Origin: Gammaproteobacteria bacterium
GTDB lineage: Bacteria; Pseudomonadota; Gammaproteobacteria; Chromatiales; Chromatiaceae
Direction: 5' to 3'
DNA length: 64,000 bases
Assembly (NCBI GenBank): GCA_009908845.1
Contig: JAAAOQ010000265.1
Location: 1 to 64,000 of the forward strand
The notes under the pieces are model-generated. The model had not been told where the DNA came from. It did no database searches and saw only the letters and a list, made by a program, of their open reading frames with translations. The translations under genes were made by a program, and so were the position numbers. This document shows positions 43,788-53,884 of this stretch, piece by piece (the first letter of the stretch is position 1; each line of letters begins with the position of its first letter).

Positions 43788-44638
43788 TCGTAATGTCGAA
43801 TCAAGCGGGGATCAGCGACGAAGACTTTCAGAAATTCAGAGAGTTCTTCTACCGCAAGACCGGGATGCTGTTCGAGCAGAGCAAGCGCTACTTCGTCGAC
43901 AAGCGCGTGCTCGAGCGTATGATCGCGACCGACAACCCGACCTTTCGCAGCTACTTCGCCATGCTGCGCTTTCAGGCCTCGGGCGCCGAATTGCAGACCC
44001 TCATCAATCTGATGACGGTCAACGAGACCTATTTCTTTCGCGAGGAATACCAGTTTCGCTGCCTGGTCGACTCAATGCTCGCGGAGATCGTGGCCCGGCG
44101 TACGTCGACCGAGCCGATCCGCATCTGGTCGGTGCCCTCGTCCTCCGGCGAGGAGCCCTATGGCATCGCGATCTATCTGCTTGAGCACTGGCCACCACTC
44201 AAGCAATGGGATGTCGAGATCATCTCCTCGGATATCGACACCCAGATCCTGCACCGAGCCAAGCAAGGGCTCTACAGCGAGCGCGCCGTACAGCATGTCC
44301 CAGAGCCGCTGCTCAAGAAGTATTTTCGCCACGTTGGGACGCAATACCAGATTCGGCAGACCTTGCGCGAGGCCGTGGAGTTTACGCAGGTCAATGTCAC
44401 CGAAAGCGCCGACATGCGCAGCCACCGCCACTTTGATGTCATCTTCTGTCGCAATCTGCTCATCTATTTCGATGATCTCTCGCGCAAGACGACAGCGGAA
44501 TCCTTCTATGACGCTCTGAATCCGGGTGGCTTCATCTGCCTTGGACATTCCGAAGCCATGAGCCGAATCTCGCCGCTTTTCCAGATCCGGCGTTTCCCGA
44601 ACGCGATCGTCTATCAAAAACCCCTGGAGGCGCGATGA
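43784..44638 (+). CDS. cheR: Chemotaxis protein methyltransferase
   Basis: TVNETYFFREEYQF, IWSVPSSSGEEPYGIAIYL, FDVIFCRNLLIYFDD. Confidence 0.96.
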   Translation: MIVMSNQAGISDEDFQKFREFFYRKTGMLFEQSKRYFVDKRVLERMIATDNPTFRSYFAMLRFQASGAELQTLINLMTVNETYFFREEYQFRCLVDSMLAEIVARRTSTEPIRIWSVPSSSGEEPYGIAIYLLEHWPPLKQWDVEIISSDIDTQILHRAKQGLYSERAVQHVPEPLLKKYFRHVGTQYQIRQTLREAVEFTQVNVTESADMRSHRHFDVIFCRNLLIYFDDLSRKTTAESFYDALNPGGFICLGHSEAMSRISPLFQIRRFPNAIVYQKPLEAR

Positions 44639-45009
44639 AACGCATTCTGGTCATTGATGACGCCGCAACAGTGCGCCTCTATCATCGCGAAATCCTCGAG
44701 AACGCGGGTTTCGATGTTTCCGAGGCCATCAATGGGCTGGAGGCGCTGGAAAAGATCGAAGAGGCAACATTCGATCTGTACCTAGTGGACATCAATATGC
44801 CCAAGCTCGATGGCTATGGCTTCTTGCGCGCGCTGCGTCAGCGCCCGATCCCACAGGCGCCGGCCATCATGATCTCGACCGAATCCTCGGCAAATGATCG
44901 CCAAGCCGCCTTGGTGGCCGGTGCCAATCTCTACATACTCAAACCGATCAAGCCCGAGCAATTGTTGCCGCATGTGCGAGGCCTGCTCGGGGAGTGGCAG
45001 CAGCCATGA
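44635..45009 (+). CDS. cheY: CheY-like response regulator
   Basis: RILVIDDAATVRLYHREILENAGFDVSEA..LYLVDINMPKLDGYGFL..KPIKPEQLL. Confidence 0.93.
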   Translation: MKRILVIDDAATVRLYHREILENAGFDVSEAINGLEALEKIEEATFDLYLVDINMPKLDGYGFLRALRQRPIPQAPAIMISTESSANDRQAALVAGANLYILKPIKPEQLLPHVRGLLGEWQQP

Positions 45010-47795
45010 ATCCATTACTGGACCAGTTCCTCAGTGAATCGCGGGATGCCATCCAGGCCATCGGCGAAAAGCTCCTGCAACTGGAGACCGCGCCCGACGA
45101 TCAGGCGCTGATGGGCGAGCTGTTCCGGCTGGTCCATACGCTCAAGGGCAACAGCGGCCTGTTCGACCTACCGGAGATGATCCGGGTGCTGCATGCGGCC
45201 GAAGACCTGATGGATACGGTCAGGGCCGGGCGCGCCACCTACTCCCAGGCGCTTGCCGACCAATTGCTCGAGGCGATGGACTTCGTCTCGGCGGTGCTCG
45301 ACGAGATCCAGCAGGCCGAGACCGACAGCCTGCCGGCGAATGCCGAGCGCTCCGCCGCCGCCGTCGATCTCGCGCAGGCATTGCGGCAGTTCAAGCCCGA
45401 GACCGAGCGCTCAGAGGCCGCCGGGGCCGCTGCAGCGAGCGCCCCGACGACCGAGCCGGCAACCGAGCCTTCAGCCGAATCGGCCGCGCCGCGCGCAGCA
45501 GCAGACGCCGAGCGGATGACCGCGCTCGCGCGGGTGCCGGAAGCCGTGCGCATGGACCTGTATCAGCGGATCATCGCCGGCGAACAATTCTTCTGGGTCT
45601 GCTACGAGCCCGAGGAGGAATGCTTCTACAAGGGCGAGGACCCCTTCTTTCAGATGATCCAGCTCGCCCCACCGTGCTGGCGCGCATTGAGCGCGCGCGA
45701 GCCCTGGCCGGAGCCTGAGAGCCTGGATGCCTACCGCTGCATCCTGCGCTTCGAGTGCATCACCGCGATGGATGAGGCTGGTCTCTCGGAGCATTTTCGC
45801 TATGTCCCCGATCAGGTCGAGATACGACTGCTCGCCCTCGACGACTTGCCCATTCCGACCGGCGCCGAGCATGACGGCGTCCCGGTCGCCGACTATCTGC
45901 ATAGCGCCACCGAGCAGTTGCAGCAGGGCGACCTGCCGAGCCTGATCCAGAGCAGCCACCTCCTGCAGGAACTCGCCGCCCCTGAATTGCGTATTGCCTC
46001 GGCGATGCGTTGGATGCTCTTGCTTTTGGAGACGCGCCCGGATGACCGCGCCTTGCAGCAGGCCCTGTTGGAGCACATCCGCCAGCAGGATGACCCGACG
46101 GCAGCATCCGCACCGCCGACGCCGAACTCGCGCGCAGCGGCCGCAACCCAAGCAACCCCTCAGGCCACCTCCGCAGCGATCGGCGAGCCCCTGGCCGGTA
46201 TCCTGCAGACGCAAGCCGAGATCCTGGCCCTGGAAGACCAGCCGGACTGGCTCCAGGGGCGCCTGCGTGCGGTGGCTGCGAGCCTGCAGGCCGCCTTCGC
46301 TTGCCTGGGAGAAGATGGCCGGGGAGAAGACGCCGCGCGGCCCGCACTCGAGACGGCCTTGCAACAGTCGTTGGAACAGGACAGCCCGCATCCCCTGAGT
46401 GACTGGCTCGAGGTCTGGGGTGCGCCGTATCTCGCCGCCGCCTCCGAGCCTACCGCTTCAGCTCCAGATGCAGCCTCAGCCGCGGCACCGGCGACCTCTG
46501 CCGCCGCGCCCGAGACGGCCCCCGAGCGCACGGCGTCAAGCGAAGCACCAGCGGAGGCTCCCGCCAACGCCCAGGCTGCGCCGCGCAAGTTCGGCCGGCG
46601 GCTCGAAGACAGCTACGCCGCCCCGAGCGCGATCAAGGTCGATCAGGCCAAGATCGACCGCATGATGAACCTGATCGGCGAGATGATCGTCGCCAAGAAT
46701 GCGCTGCCCTATCTGGCTGCCCGCGCCGAGAAGGTGTTCGGTGTGCGTGACCTCGCCCGCGAGATCAAGGGCCAGTACGGGACCATCCACCGCATCGCCG
46801 ACGAGATGCAGGACGCCATCATGCAGATCCGGCTGCTGCCGGTGTCCTTCGTCTTCCAGCGCTTCCCGCGGCTGGTGCGTGACACCGCGCACAAGCTGGG
46901 CAAGGAGGTGCATCTGGTCATGGAGGGTGAGTCCACCGAGGCGGACAAGAACGTCATCGAGTCCCTCGCCGATCCGCTGGTGCACATCATCCGCAACAGC
47001 CTCGATCACGGTCTGGAGACGGCCGAGGAGCGCCGCGCTGCCGGCAAGCCTGCAACCGGGCAACTGAGCATCCGCGCGCGCTCGGAGTCGGATCGGGTCG
47101 TGATCGAGATCGCCGACGACGGCCGCGGCATCGACCCCGAGACGATGCGCCGCAAGGCCTACGAGAAAGGCATCATCGACGAGCAGACGCTCGAGCGGCT
47201 CAGCGACCAGGAGGCGGTGAATCTGGTCTTCGCGGCCGGGTTCTCGACCGCCGCCGCGGTCTCCGACCTCTCGGGGCGCGGCGTCGGCATGGACGTCGTG
47301 CGCAACGCCGTCGCCCAGGTCAATGGCAGCATCGACCTGAAGAGCGAGCCCAGCAAGGGCACCCGCCTGCGTCTCTCGTTGCCGCTCTCGATGGCGGTGA
47401 GCAATGTGATGATCATCCAATCCGCCGGGCAGCGCTTCGGCGTCTCGATGGATGCTGTCGCCGAGACCGTACGCGTGCCGGGGTCCAGCATTCAGCAGAT
47501 CAAGCAGCAAAAGACCACGGTCCTGCGTGGACGGGTCATGCCGCTGATGGACCTCAATGATCTATTGGGTCTGGATCAGCCCCAAGTCGCCAATGACGAC
47601 CAGGAATTCGCCGTGCTCGTGGTACGGATCGATAACGATTATCTCGGCATCATCGTCGACGACTGTCTGGAGACGGTGGATATCATCCTCAAGCCGCTCG
47701 CCGGCTTCCTCGGCAACCTCAAGAGCTATGCCGGCTCCGCCCTGTTGGGCGATGGCTCGGTGTTGTTGGTTATCAATCCCAGAGGGTTGCTGTGA
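45006..47795 (+). CDS. cheA: Chemotaxis histidine kinase
   Basis: P1 Hpt LVHTLKGNSGLFDLPEM, P3/P4 IDRMMNLIGEMIVAKNALPYL..DPLVHIIRNSLDHGLETAEERRAAGK, P5 CheW-like C-terminus. Confidence 0.96.
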   Translation: MNPLLDQFLSESRDAIQAIGEKLLQLETAPDDQALMGELFRLVHTLKGNSGLFDLPEMIRVLHAAEDLMDTVRAGRATYSQALADQLLEAMDFVSAVLDEIQQAETDSLPANAERSAAAVDLAQALRQFKPETERSEAAGAAAASAPTTEPATEPSAESAAPRAAADAERMTALARVPEAVRMDLYQRIIAGEQFFWVCYEPEEECFYKGEDPFFQMIQLAPPCWRALSAREPWPEPESLDAYRCILRFECITAMDEAGLSEHFRYVPDQVEIRLLALDDLPIPTGAEHDGVPVADYLHSATEQLQQGDLPSLIQSSHLLQELAAPELRIASAMRWMLLLLETRPDDRALQQALLEHIRQQDDPTAASAPPTPNSRAAAATQATPQATSAAIGEPLAGILQTQAEILALEDQPDWLQGRLRAVAASLQAAFACLGEDGRGEDAARPALETALQQSLEQDSPHPLSDWLEVWGAPYLAAASEPTASAPDAASAAAPATSAAAPETAPERTASSEAPAEAPANAQAAPRKFGRRLEDSYAAPSAIKVDQAKIDRMMNLIGEMIVAKNALPYLAARAEKVFGVRDLAREIKGQYGTIHRIADEMQDAIMQIRLLPVSFVFQRFPRLVRDTAHKLGKEVHLVMEGESTEADKNVIESLADPLVHIIRNSLDHGLETAEERRAAGKPATGQLSIRARSESDRVVIEIADDGRGIDPETMRRKAYEKGIIDEQTLERLSDQEAVNLVFAAGFSTAAAVSDLSGRGVGMDVVRNAVAQVNGSIDLKSEPSKGTRLRLSLPLSMAVSNVMIIQSAGQRFGVSMDAVAETVRVPGSSIQQIKQQKTTVLRGRVMPLMDLNDLLGLDQPQVANDDQEFAVLVVRIDNDYLGIIVDDCLETVDIILKPLAGFLGNLKSYAGSALLGDGSVLLVINPRGLL

Positions 47796-48049
47796 TGGGC
47801 ATCGAAATCCACGAAAACACCGCTGTCATCCGCGATATCTTGAGCGTCGAGGAGGCCGAGCCCCTGCTGGAGTGGCTGCTCGAGCATCGCGACGGGCAGC
47901 TCGACCTCGCTCAGTGCGCCCACCTCCACGCCGCCAATCTGCAGGTGCTGATGGCACTGCGGCCACGGATCATCACCTGGCCGGATGATCCCGCCCTCGC
48001 GGATTGGCTCAAATCCGCATTCGAAGAACCGGAGTCCAACCATGTCTAA
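47795..48049 (+). CDS. Small STAS-like protein of chemosensory operon
   Basis: 84 aa; QLDLAQCAHLHAANLQVLMALRP resembles the STAS core; sits between cheA and cheY2. Confidence 0.55.
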   Translation: MGIEIHENTAVIRDILSVEEAEPLLEWLLEHRDGQLDLAQCAHLHAANLQVLMALRPRIITWPDDPALADWLKSAFEEPESNHV

Positions 48050-48416
48050 GACCATCCTCGTGGTCGATGATGCCGCCACCATGGTCATGAGCTTAAAGAG
48101 CAGCCTGGAGATCGCCGGCTTCAAGGTCGAAACCGCCAATGATGGCGTCCAGGCCATGGACAAGCTCAAGGGCGGCGTCAAGCCCGACCTGATCATCACC
48201 GATATCAACATGCCAAACATGGGCGGTATCGAGTTCATCGGCAAGGCACGCGCCCTGCCCGGCATGCGCTTCGTGCCGATCCTGGCGCTGACCACCGAGA
48301 GCCAGCAGGCCAAGCGCGACGAAGCGAAGAAGCTCGGCGCCACCGGCTGGCTGCTCAAGCCGACCAGTGGGGGCGATCTCGTCAAGGTCATTAAGCAGGT
48401 CCTGCCAGGTGCTTGA
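48042..48416 (+). CDS. CheY-like response regulator (second)
   Basis: [70 protein letters not shown]. Confidence 0.95.
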   Translation: MSKTILVVDDAATMVMSLKSSLEIAGFKVETANDGVQAMDKLKGGVKPDLIITDINMPNMGGIEFIGKARALPGMRFVPILALTTESQQAKRDEAKKLGATGWLLKPTSGGDLVKVIKQVLPGA

Positions 48417-48420
48417 GCGC

Positions 48421-49731
48421 ATGCTCGAGCGGCTAACGCGCAAGCCGCGGGAGCTTGTGGCCGCCCTCGAATTGCCCGCGGACGCAACGCCTGCGCAGCG
48501 CTTTCAGCGCTTGCAGCAGATCACCGCGGCAACCATTGGGCTCGGCGCGATCCTGCTCGCCAGCATGGCCTATCTGCTGCATCCGTGGCTTCAGCAACTA
48601 CCACCGCTCGTCGGTCTCGGTGAGGCACCGGTCTCGGCCGTGCTGGTCGGGCTGCTCTTGCTGACCACCCATGCGCTGGCGTCCCTGCTGCTGCTGCGCG
48701 CCAGCTCGCGCATCCGGGAGCAGGACGAGGACACGAGCACCGAGCATCGCGACGGCCTCCTCCAGTCATTGAGCGCGAGCGCCGACCTCGATCAGGCCCT
48801 TCAGGAGCAATTGCAACTGGCCGTGAGCGACAGCGAATCCTCCACCGTCACCGTCATCGGACGGGTCCAACAACTCAACACCTCGGCCAGCAAGCTGCTC
48901 GACTATCTGCAGCACTCCGATACCAATGCCAGCGACATGGCGTCGGATATTCGCGAGGGCGTGGACGAGATGAACAAGATCGCCGGTTTCGTCGAACAGC
49001 TGCCGGACAAGATTCGCCAGAACAATCAAACGGTCGAAAGCATCTTTTCCGAGATCAAGCATCTCGAGGGGCTGGCCGGGTCGATCAAGCTCATCAGCAA
49101 GCAGACCAACATGCTCTCGATCAATGCTGCGATCGAGGCCGCGCGAGCGGGCGAGGCCGGACGCGGTTTTGCCGTGGTCGCCGCCGAGGTGCGATCCCTC
49201 GCCAATCGTGCCGCAGAGGCCGCCGACACGATCGAATCCGGGCTCGAGCACGCATTGACCTCGGTCAAGCAGAGCCTGAGCGAAAGCGATCTCGCCAACG
49301 CAAGCCATGAGCTCGAGCAGGCCAACCAGGTGGCCGACGCCTTTGAGAAGCTGCAGCACAGCTACGAAGACATGCGTCAGTTCTACAAGACGCTGTTCAC
49401 GGTGGTGACCCGGCACAATACCGAGCTGGCCGAGCAGATCGCCGACATGCTCGGGCTGCTGCAGTACCAGGATGTCGAGAGCCAGCGCATCACCCGAATC
49501 AAGGACACGCTCATGCGACGCCAAGCCCTCTGCGCTGAGATCACCCAATTGGGCGCACAGGTCGAGGCCCAAGCAGACGAGCCGCTCGATGCAGCGCTGC
49601 TGCCACAGCTCTCGGTGTCATTGCAGCAGTTGCTCGAGGAGTATCTGGAAGCAGAATCCAGACATCGCCATCCGGACCACGGCAGTGCAGACGCCGAGGT
49701 CGATACGGGCCCGCGGATCGAGCTCTTTTGA
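48421..49731 (+). CDS. Methyl-accepting chemotaxis protein with two TM helices and minimal periplasmic region
   Basis: [41 protein letters not shown]-terminal [12 protein letters not shown]. Confidence 0.93.
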   Translation: MLERLTRKPRELVAALELPADATPAQRFQRLQQITAATIGLGAILLASMAYLLHPWLQQLPPLVGLGEAPVSAVLVGLLLLTTHALASLLLLRASSRIREQDEDTSTEHRDGLLQSLSASADLDQALQEQLQLAVSDSESSTVTVIGRVQQLNTSASKLLDYLQHSDTNASDMASDIREGVDEMNKIAGFVEQLPDKIRQNNQTVESIFSEIKHLEGLAGSIKLISKQTNMLSINAAIEAARAGEAGRGFAVVAAEVRSLANRAAEAADTIESGLEHALTSVKQSLSESDLANASHELEQANQVADAFEKLQHSYEDMRQFYKTLFTVVTRHNTELAEQIADMLGLLQYQDVESQRITRIKDTLMRRQALCAEITQLGAQVEAQADEPLDAALLPQLSVSLQQLLEEYLEAESRHRHPDHGSADAEVDTGPRIELF

Positions 49732-49773
49732 GGTCGCGCGCACCATTCAACCGTCTCCCTACAAGCCGCTATC

Positions 49774-50688
49774 ATGACGCAGTCACTCGCCCAGGTCCTC
49801 CACAGCCATCAGGATGCCCTCCTCGAGCAATGGCTCCGCGACCTCTCGGAGGCCTCCGCCGACGTCGGCTTCGCGCCCGTCCATCCAGAGCTGATCGAGC
49901 CATTGCGGAAGCTCTTCCCAGCGATCATCGCGCAGCTCGGCCAGGCGCCGGATGCGGCCGTATCGCCCCAATCGTCTCCGGCGTCACCGGCATCCGCGAG
50001 CGAATCAGCCCAACCGGCGGCGTCCAGCGAACAGCGAGCAGCGCTCGACGCCCAGCTGCAACAGCTGATCGCCGAGCAGGCCCGCCTGCAGCGCAATCTC
50101 TCCGATACCCTCGGGTTCCTGCTGCACCTCAAGCATCTGCTGCTCAAGGCGCTGCTGAGCGCCGCCGACCAAGCGGTCGAGGAGCGCGCCATCCTTTGGC
50201 TCGATCAGTACTTCGAGCAGATCGCACAGCAGACCCTCGAGCACGCCCTCGCCCAGCGCGACCGCTACATCTCCGAGCAGAGCCTGTCGATCATGGAGCT
50301 GTCGACGCCGGTGCTGCGGCTCTGGCACCAGATCCTGCTGCTGCCGCTGGTCGGCGTCATCGATACCGGCCGCGCGCGCCAGATCACCGATCATCTGCTC
50401 GAGGCGATCGCCAAGTACGAGGCGCGCGTCACCGTCATCGACCTGACCGGCGTGCCGATCATCGACACCAGCGTCGCCCAGCACATCATGAAGACCATCG
50501 ATGCCGCACGCCTGCTCGGCAGCCGGGTGGTGCTCACCGGCATCAGCCCGGAGGGCGCGCAGACGCTGACCAAGCTCGGCATCCGCTTCGGTGATGTGAT
50601 CTCGCGTGCCAGCCTGCGCGCCGGCATCGCCGAGGCGCTATTGATCACCGGCAAGCGCATCGCGGCGATGGAGGCCGGCACGCGATGA
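49774..50688 (+). CDS. rsbR: RsbR-type STAS stressosome protein
   Basis: C-terminal STAS with VTVIDLTGVPIIDTSVAQHIMKTIDAARLLGSRVVLTGISPEGAQTL (candidate phospho-Thr positions). Confidence 0.9.
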   Translation: MTQSLAQVLHSHQDALLEQWLRDLSEASADVGFAPVHPELIEPLRKLFPAIIAQLGQAPDAAVSPQSSPASPASASESAQPAASSEQRAALDAQLQQLIAEQARLQRNLSDTLGFLLHLKHLLLKALLSAADQAVEERAILWLDQYFEQIAQQTLEHALAQRDRYISEQSLSIMELSTPVLRLWHQILLLPLVGVIDTGRARQITDHLLEAIAKYEARVTVIDLTGVPIIDTSVAQHIMKTIDAARLLGSRVVLTGISPEGAQTLTKLGIRFGDVISRASLRAGIAEALLITGKRIAAMEAGTR

Positions 50689-51077
50689 AGATCCCGATCC
50701 TGCGACTCGGGCGCATCCTGCTGGTGTCCATCCAGGAGGATCTCACCGATACCGAGGCCATGCAGTTCCAATCGGACCTGGTCAACGAGGTCGCCGAGAT
50801 CGAGGCCCTCGGCGTCGCCGTCGACATCACCGCCCTGGACGTGGTCGACTCCTACATGGCGCGCGTCATCAACGACACCGCCAGCATGGTGCGCCTGCTT
50901 GGCGCCGAGGTCGTGATCTGCGGGGTGCAGCCGTTCGTCGCCATGACCCTGATCGAGATGGGCCGCGACCTGATCGGCGCCGATTGCACCTTCAACCTGG
51001 ATCAGGGTCTCGAGCAGCTCAAGACCCGCATCGCCAGTCGGGGTGACATTCGCTTCGCCGGTGACGAGGATGAATGA
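50685..51077 (+). CDS. rsbS: RsbS-type STAS stressosome protein
   Basis: ALGVAVDITALDVVDSYMARVINDTASMVRLLGAEVVICGVQPFVAMTLIEMG. Confidence 0.92.
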   Translation: MKIPILRLGRILLVSIQEDLTDTEAMQFQSDLVNEVAEIEALGVAVDITALDVVDSYMARVINDTASMVRLLGAEVVICGVQPFVAMTLIEMGRDLIGADCTFNLDQGLEQLKTRIASRGDIRFAGDEDE

Positions 51078-51480
51078 GCCAGCGCCCGCCGAGCGTATCG
51101 CCATCCGCACCCATAACGACATCGTCACCGCGCGCCATGCCGCGCGCGAGCATAGCGCACGACTCGGCTTCGGGCGCGCCTATCAGACCCGACTCGCCAC
51201 GGCGGTCTCGGAGCTGACCCGCAACGTCATCCAATACGCCGGGGAGGGCAGCTGCCTGATCGAGGGCCAAAACGATGCCGACGGCTGCAGCATCCAGGTC
51301 ACCGTCGAGGATCATGGCCCCGGCATCCCCGATCTCGCCCTAGCGCTGGCCGATGGCTTCAGCACCAGCGGTGGTCTCGGGGCTGGTCTCCCCGGCACGC
51401 GCCGCCTGGTGGATCATTTCCAGATCAGCTCCGAGCCAGGACTCACCCGTGTTGTCATCCGCATCCGCAAAGCCCGCTGA
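51070..51480 (+). CDS. rsbT: RsbT-type serine kinase
   Basis: LATAVSELTRNVIQYAGEGSCLIE, VEDHGPGIPDLALALADGFSTSGGLGAGLPGTRRLVDHFQISSEPG. Confidence 0.93.
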   Translation: MNEPAPAERIAIRTHNDIVTARHAAREHSARLGFGRAYQTRLATAVSELTRNVIQYAGEGSCLIEGQNDADGCSIQVTVEDHGPGIPDLALALADGFSTSGGLGAGLPGTRRLVDHFQISSEPGLTRVVIRIRKAR

Positions 51481-52108
51481 GGGATCCGCAAAGCCCGCCG
51501 AGAGGCCCGCGCCGGCGCTGTCGGCCGCGGACGTCGCCGGAGGCGCCGCCGGGGGTACCGTCGGCGGCGCCAGCGACGCCGGGGACGCCGTCGGGGACTG
51601 CTTCTCGATCCGCGCCGAGGCCGATGTGATGGCGGTTGCGCGCGGCGCGCGGCAGCTCGCCGAGCGGCTCGGCTTCAGCCAGGTGCGGGCCTATCACCTG
51701 GCCACCGCGACCTCGGAGCTGGCGACTAATCTGGCCGTACACGCCGGCGGCGGCATGGTACGCCTGCGCGTGATCGAAGACCCCGAGGATGCGGCCCGCC
51801 TCGGCATCGAGCTACGCGTCGAGGACCACGGGCCCGGCATCGCCGATCTCGGGCTGGCGATGACCGAAGGCTACAGCACCCGCGCGCGCCTCGGATGCGG
51901 CTTGCCGGGGGCCAGCCGCCTGATGGATGCGTTCCAGATCGACTCCGCCGTTGATCAAGGCACCCGGATTCGCGCCATCAAATGGCGCCAGCCAGCGCCC
52001 GGACGGCCCACGCCCGGCACGACAGGGTCCGCCGGTACAGGGTCCGGCGCAACAGCGCCCAGCGGAAAAGCGCCCAGGCGGCGAGCGCCGGCGCGCAGAG
52101 GACCATGA
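51449..52108 (+). CDS. Second RsbT/RsbW-like HATPase kinase
   Basis: LATATSELATNLAVHAGGGMVRLRVIED, VEDHGPGIADLGLAMTEGYSTRARLGCGLPGASRLMDAFQIDSAVDQG; GTG start proposed at 51449. Confidence 0.82.
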   Translation: MLSSASAKPAEGSAKPAERPAPALSAADVAGGAAGGTVGGASDAGDAVGDCFSIRAEADVMAVARGARQLAERLGFSQVRAYHLATATSELATNLAVHAGGGMVRLRVIEDPEDAARLGIELRVEDHGPGIADLGLAMTEGYSTRARLGCGLPGASRLMDAFQIDSAVDQGTRIRAIKWRQPAPGRPTPGTTGSAGTGSGATAPSGKAPRRRAPARRGP

Positions 52109-52737
52109 GCAGCAGGCCTGCCCATCTGGGCCTGGCCCTCCGTCCCCTGCCGGGCGAATCGGTCTGTGGCGATCAGATCGGCGTCTGGCCAGCGGGCCAC
52201 CAGCTGCGGGTCGCCTTGGCCGATGGCCTGGGGCATGGTCGAGGCGCGCATGAGGCCGCCGACAGCGCCATCCGGCTCCTCGCCGAGATGCCGGAGCTGC
52301 CCATCGCCACCCGCTTCGAGCGCTGCAACGAGCAGTTGCGCGACAGCCGCGGCCTGGCGCTGGCGCTGGCCGATATCGACCTCCAGGCGCAGCGCCTGAC
52401 GCATGCCGCGGTCGGCAACATTCGCTCCCTGTTGCTGCGCCAGGGGCAGATTCGGCGCCTGGGGGGCGCGCGTGGGATCGTCGGCGCCAACTTCCGCGAT
52501 CTCTATCCCGAACAGCACGACTTCCAACCCGGCGACTGGCTAGTGATGTTCTCCGATGGCATCCGTGAAGACGCCCGCATCGCCGCCGAGCTGCGCGACG
52601 CCGAGCCTGACGACAGGACGGCGCAGGCCCTGCTCGAGCGTTGGGCGAGCCTGCACGATGATGCGGCGCTGCTCCTCTATCGGCATCCACCAATGCCGCC
52701 TGACGTTGCCGGCTGCTCGCCAGTCAGGCGGGGTTGA
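52105..52737 (+). CDS. rsbX: RsbX-like PP2C/SpoIIE phosphatase
   Basis: PLPGESVCGDQIGVWPAGHQLRVALADGLGHGRGAHEAADSAIR..LTHAAVGNIRSLLLRQG..LVMFSDGI. Confidence 0.88.
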   Translation: MSSRPAHLGLALRPLPGESVCGDQIGVWPAGHQLRVALADGLGHGRGAHEAADSAIRLLAEMPELPIATRFERCNEQLRDSRGLALALADIDLQAQRLTHAAVGNIRSLLLRQGQIRRLGGARGIVGANFRDLYPEQHDFQPGDWLVMFSDGIREDARIAAELRDAEPDDRTAQALLERWASLHDDAALLLYRHPPMPPDVAGCSPVRRG

Positions 52738-52750
52738 CCCAGAGCCCGCG

Positions 52751-53884
52751 ATGACGCAGCCAGCGCCTCAGACAGCCTCCCAAGCGGCCCCAGATCGACT
52801 CGCCGAGCGCTACGCGCAGCTCCTGCAGCGGGCCGTGCTCGACGAGGACCCCCTGGTGGTCGAGACCGCCCTCGCCGAGGCCGCCGCGCTCGGCCGCGAG
52901 ATGATGCGCGCCGAGGTCCCGTTGGAAGAGGTCAGCGAGATCCATCACGAGGCCCTGGTCGCGCTCGCCCAGGCGCATCCACAAGTGCCCCTGACGCAGG
53001 TCGCGAACCGGATCACGGCGCCGCTGATGGAGGCCTACATGGCCTACAGCCTGAGCTTTCGCGAGCAGCTCGAGCATCGCACCAACGCCATCCTCAATGC
53101 CCGCATCGATCAGCTCCGGCGGCTGGAATCGATCGGCACCCTGGCCGCCGGGGTCGCGCATGAGTTCAACAACATCCTCGGCAGCATCATCGGCTTCAGC
53201 GAACTGCTCACCGATGAGGTCGATCCGGCCGCCCCCGGCAGCCAATACCTGCAGCACATCCTGCAAGCCAGCTTCCGGGCCCGCGACCTCACCGCCCGCC
53301 TGCTGACCTTCGCCCGCGACATGCCCGAGGTCCAGGCGCCGGTCGACGTGGTTGCGGTGGCGAACGAGACCCTGGAGCTGCTGCGCGCGACCCTCCCGGT
53401 CAACATGCGCCTGGTGCTCGAGACGCAGGCGACCCAGGCCTGGGTCATGGCCGACACGAGCCAGATCCAGCAGATCATCATGAACCTGTGCATCAACGCG
53501 GCCGATGCCATCCAGGTGCGCGACGGCCGCATCCGCATCGCCATCGAGACCCGGCTGGACAGCACCTCCGAGGCACCATCCAGCAAGCCATCCAGTGAGC
53601 CAGCGAGCGAGCCACCCCTGGCCTGGGTCCGCCTGAGCGTGAGCGACAATGGCGAAGGCATGAGCGCCGAGACGCGCGCCCGTATCTTCGACCCCTTCTT
53701 CACCACCAAGGCGCCCGGCAAGGGCACGGGCCTGGGACTCTCGGTCATCCATGGCCTAGTGACCAGCATGGGCGGTACGATCAGCCTCGACAGCACCCCT
53801 GGCCTCGGCACCCGGTTCGACATCGACCTGCCGGCCCTGACCGGGGCAGCGCCCGATCCAGCCACGACCACCGACCCGCCATGA
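52751..53884 (+). CDS. Histidine kinase with helical RsbU-N-like N-terminus
   Basis: LRRLESIGTLAAGVAHEFNNILGSIIGFSELL H-box, QIIMNLCINAADAI N-box, VSDNGEGMSAETRARIFDPFFTTKAPGKGTGLGLSVIHG. Confidence 0.92.
   Translation: MTQPAPQTASQAAPDRLAERYAQLLQRAVLDEDPLVVETALAEAAALGREMMRAEVPLEEVSEIHHEALVALAQAHPQVPLTQVANRITAPLMEAYMAYSLSFREQLEHRTNAILNARIDQLRRLESIGTLAAGVAHEFNNILGSIIGFSELLTDEVDPAAPGSQYLQHILQASFRARDLTARLLTFARDMPEVQAPVDVVAVANETLELLRATLPVNMRLVLETQATQAWVMADTSQIQQIIMNLCINAADAIQVRDGRIRIAIETRLDSTSEAPSSKPSSEPASEPPLAWVRLSVSDNGEGMSAETRARIFDPFFTTKAPGKGTGLGLSVIHGLVTSMGGTISLDSTPGLGTRFDIDLPALTGAAPDPATTTDPP

Noticed and set aside
46536-47510. 324-aa minus-strand ORF inside cheA
   Set aside because: Shadow ORF; cheA HATPase and P3 motifs dominate the + strand.
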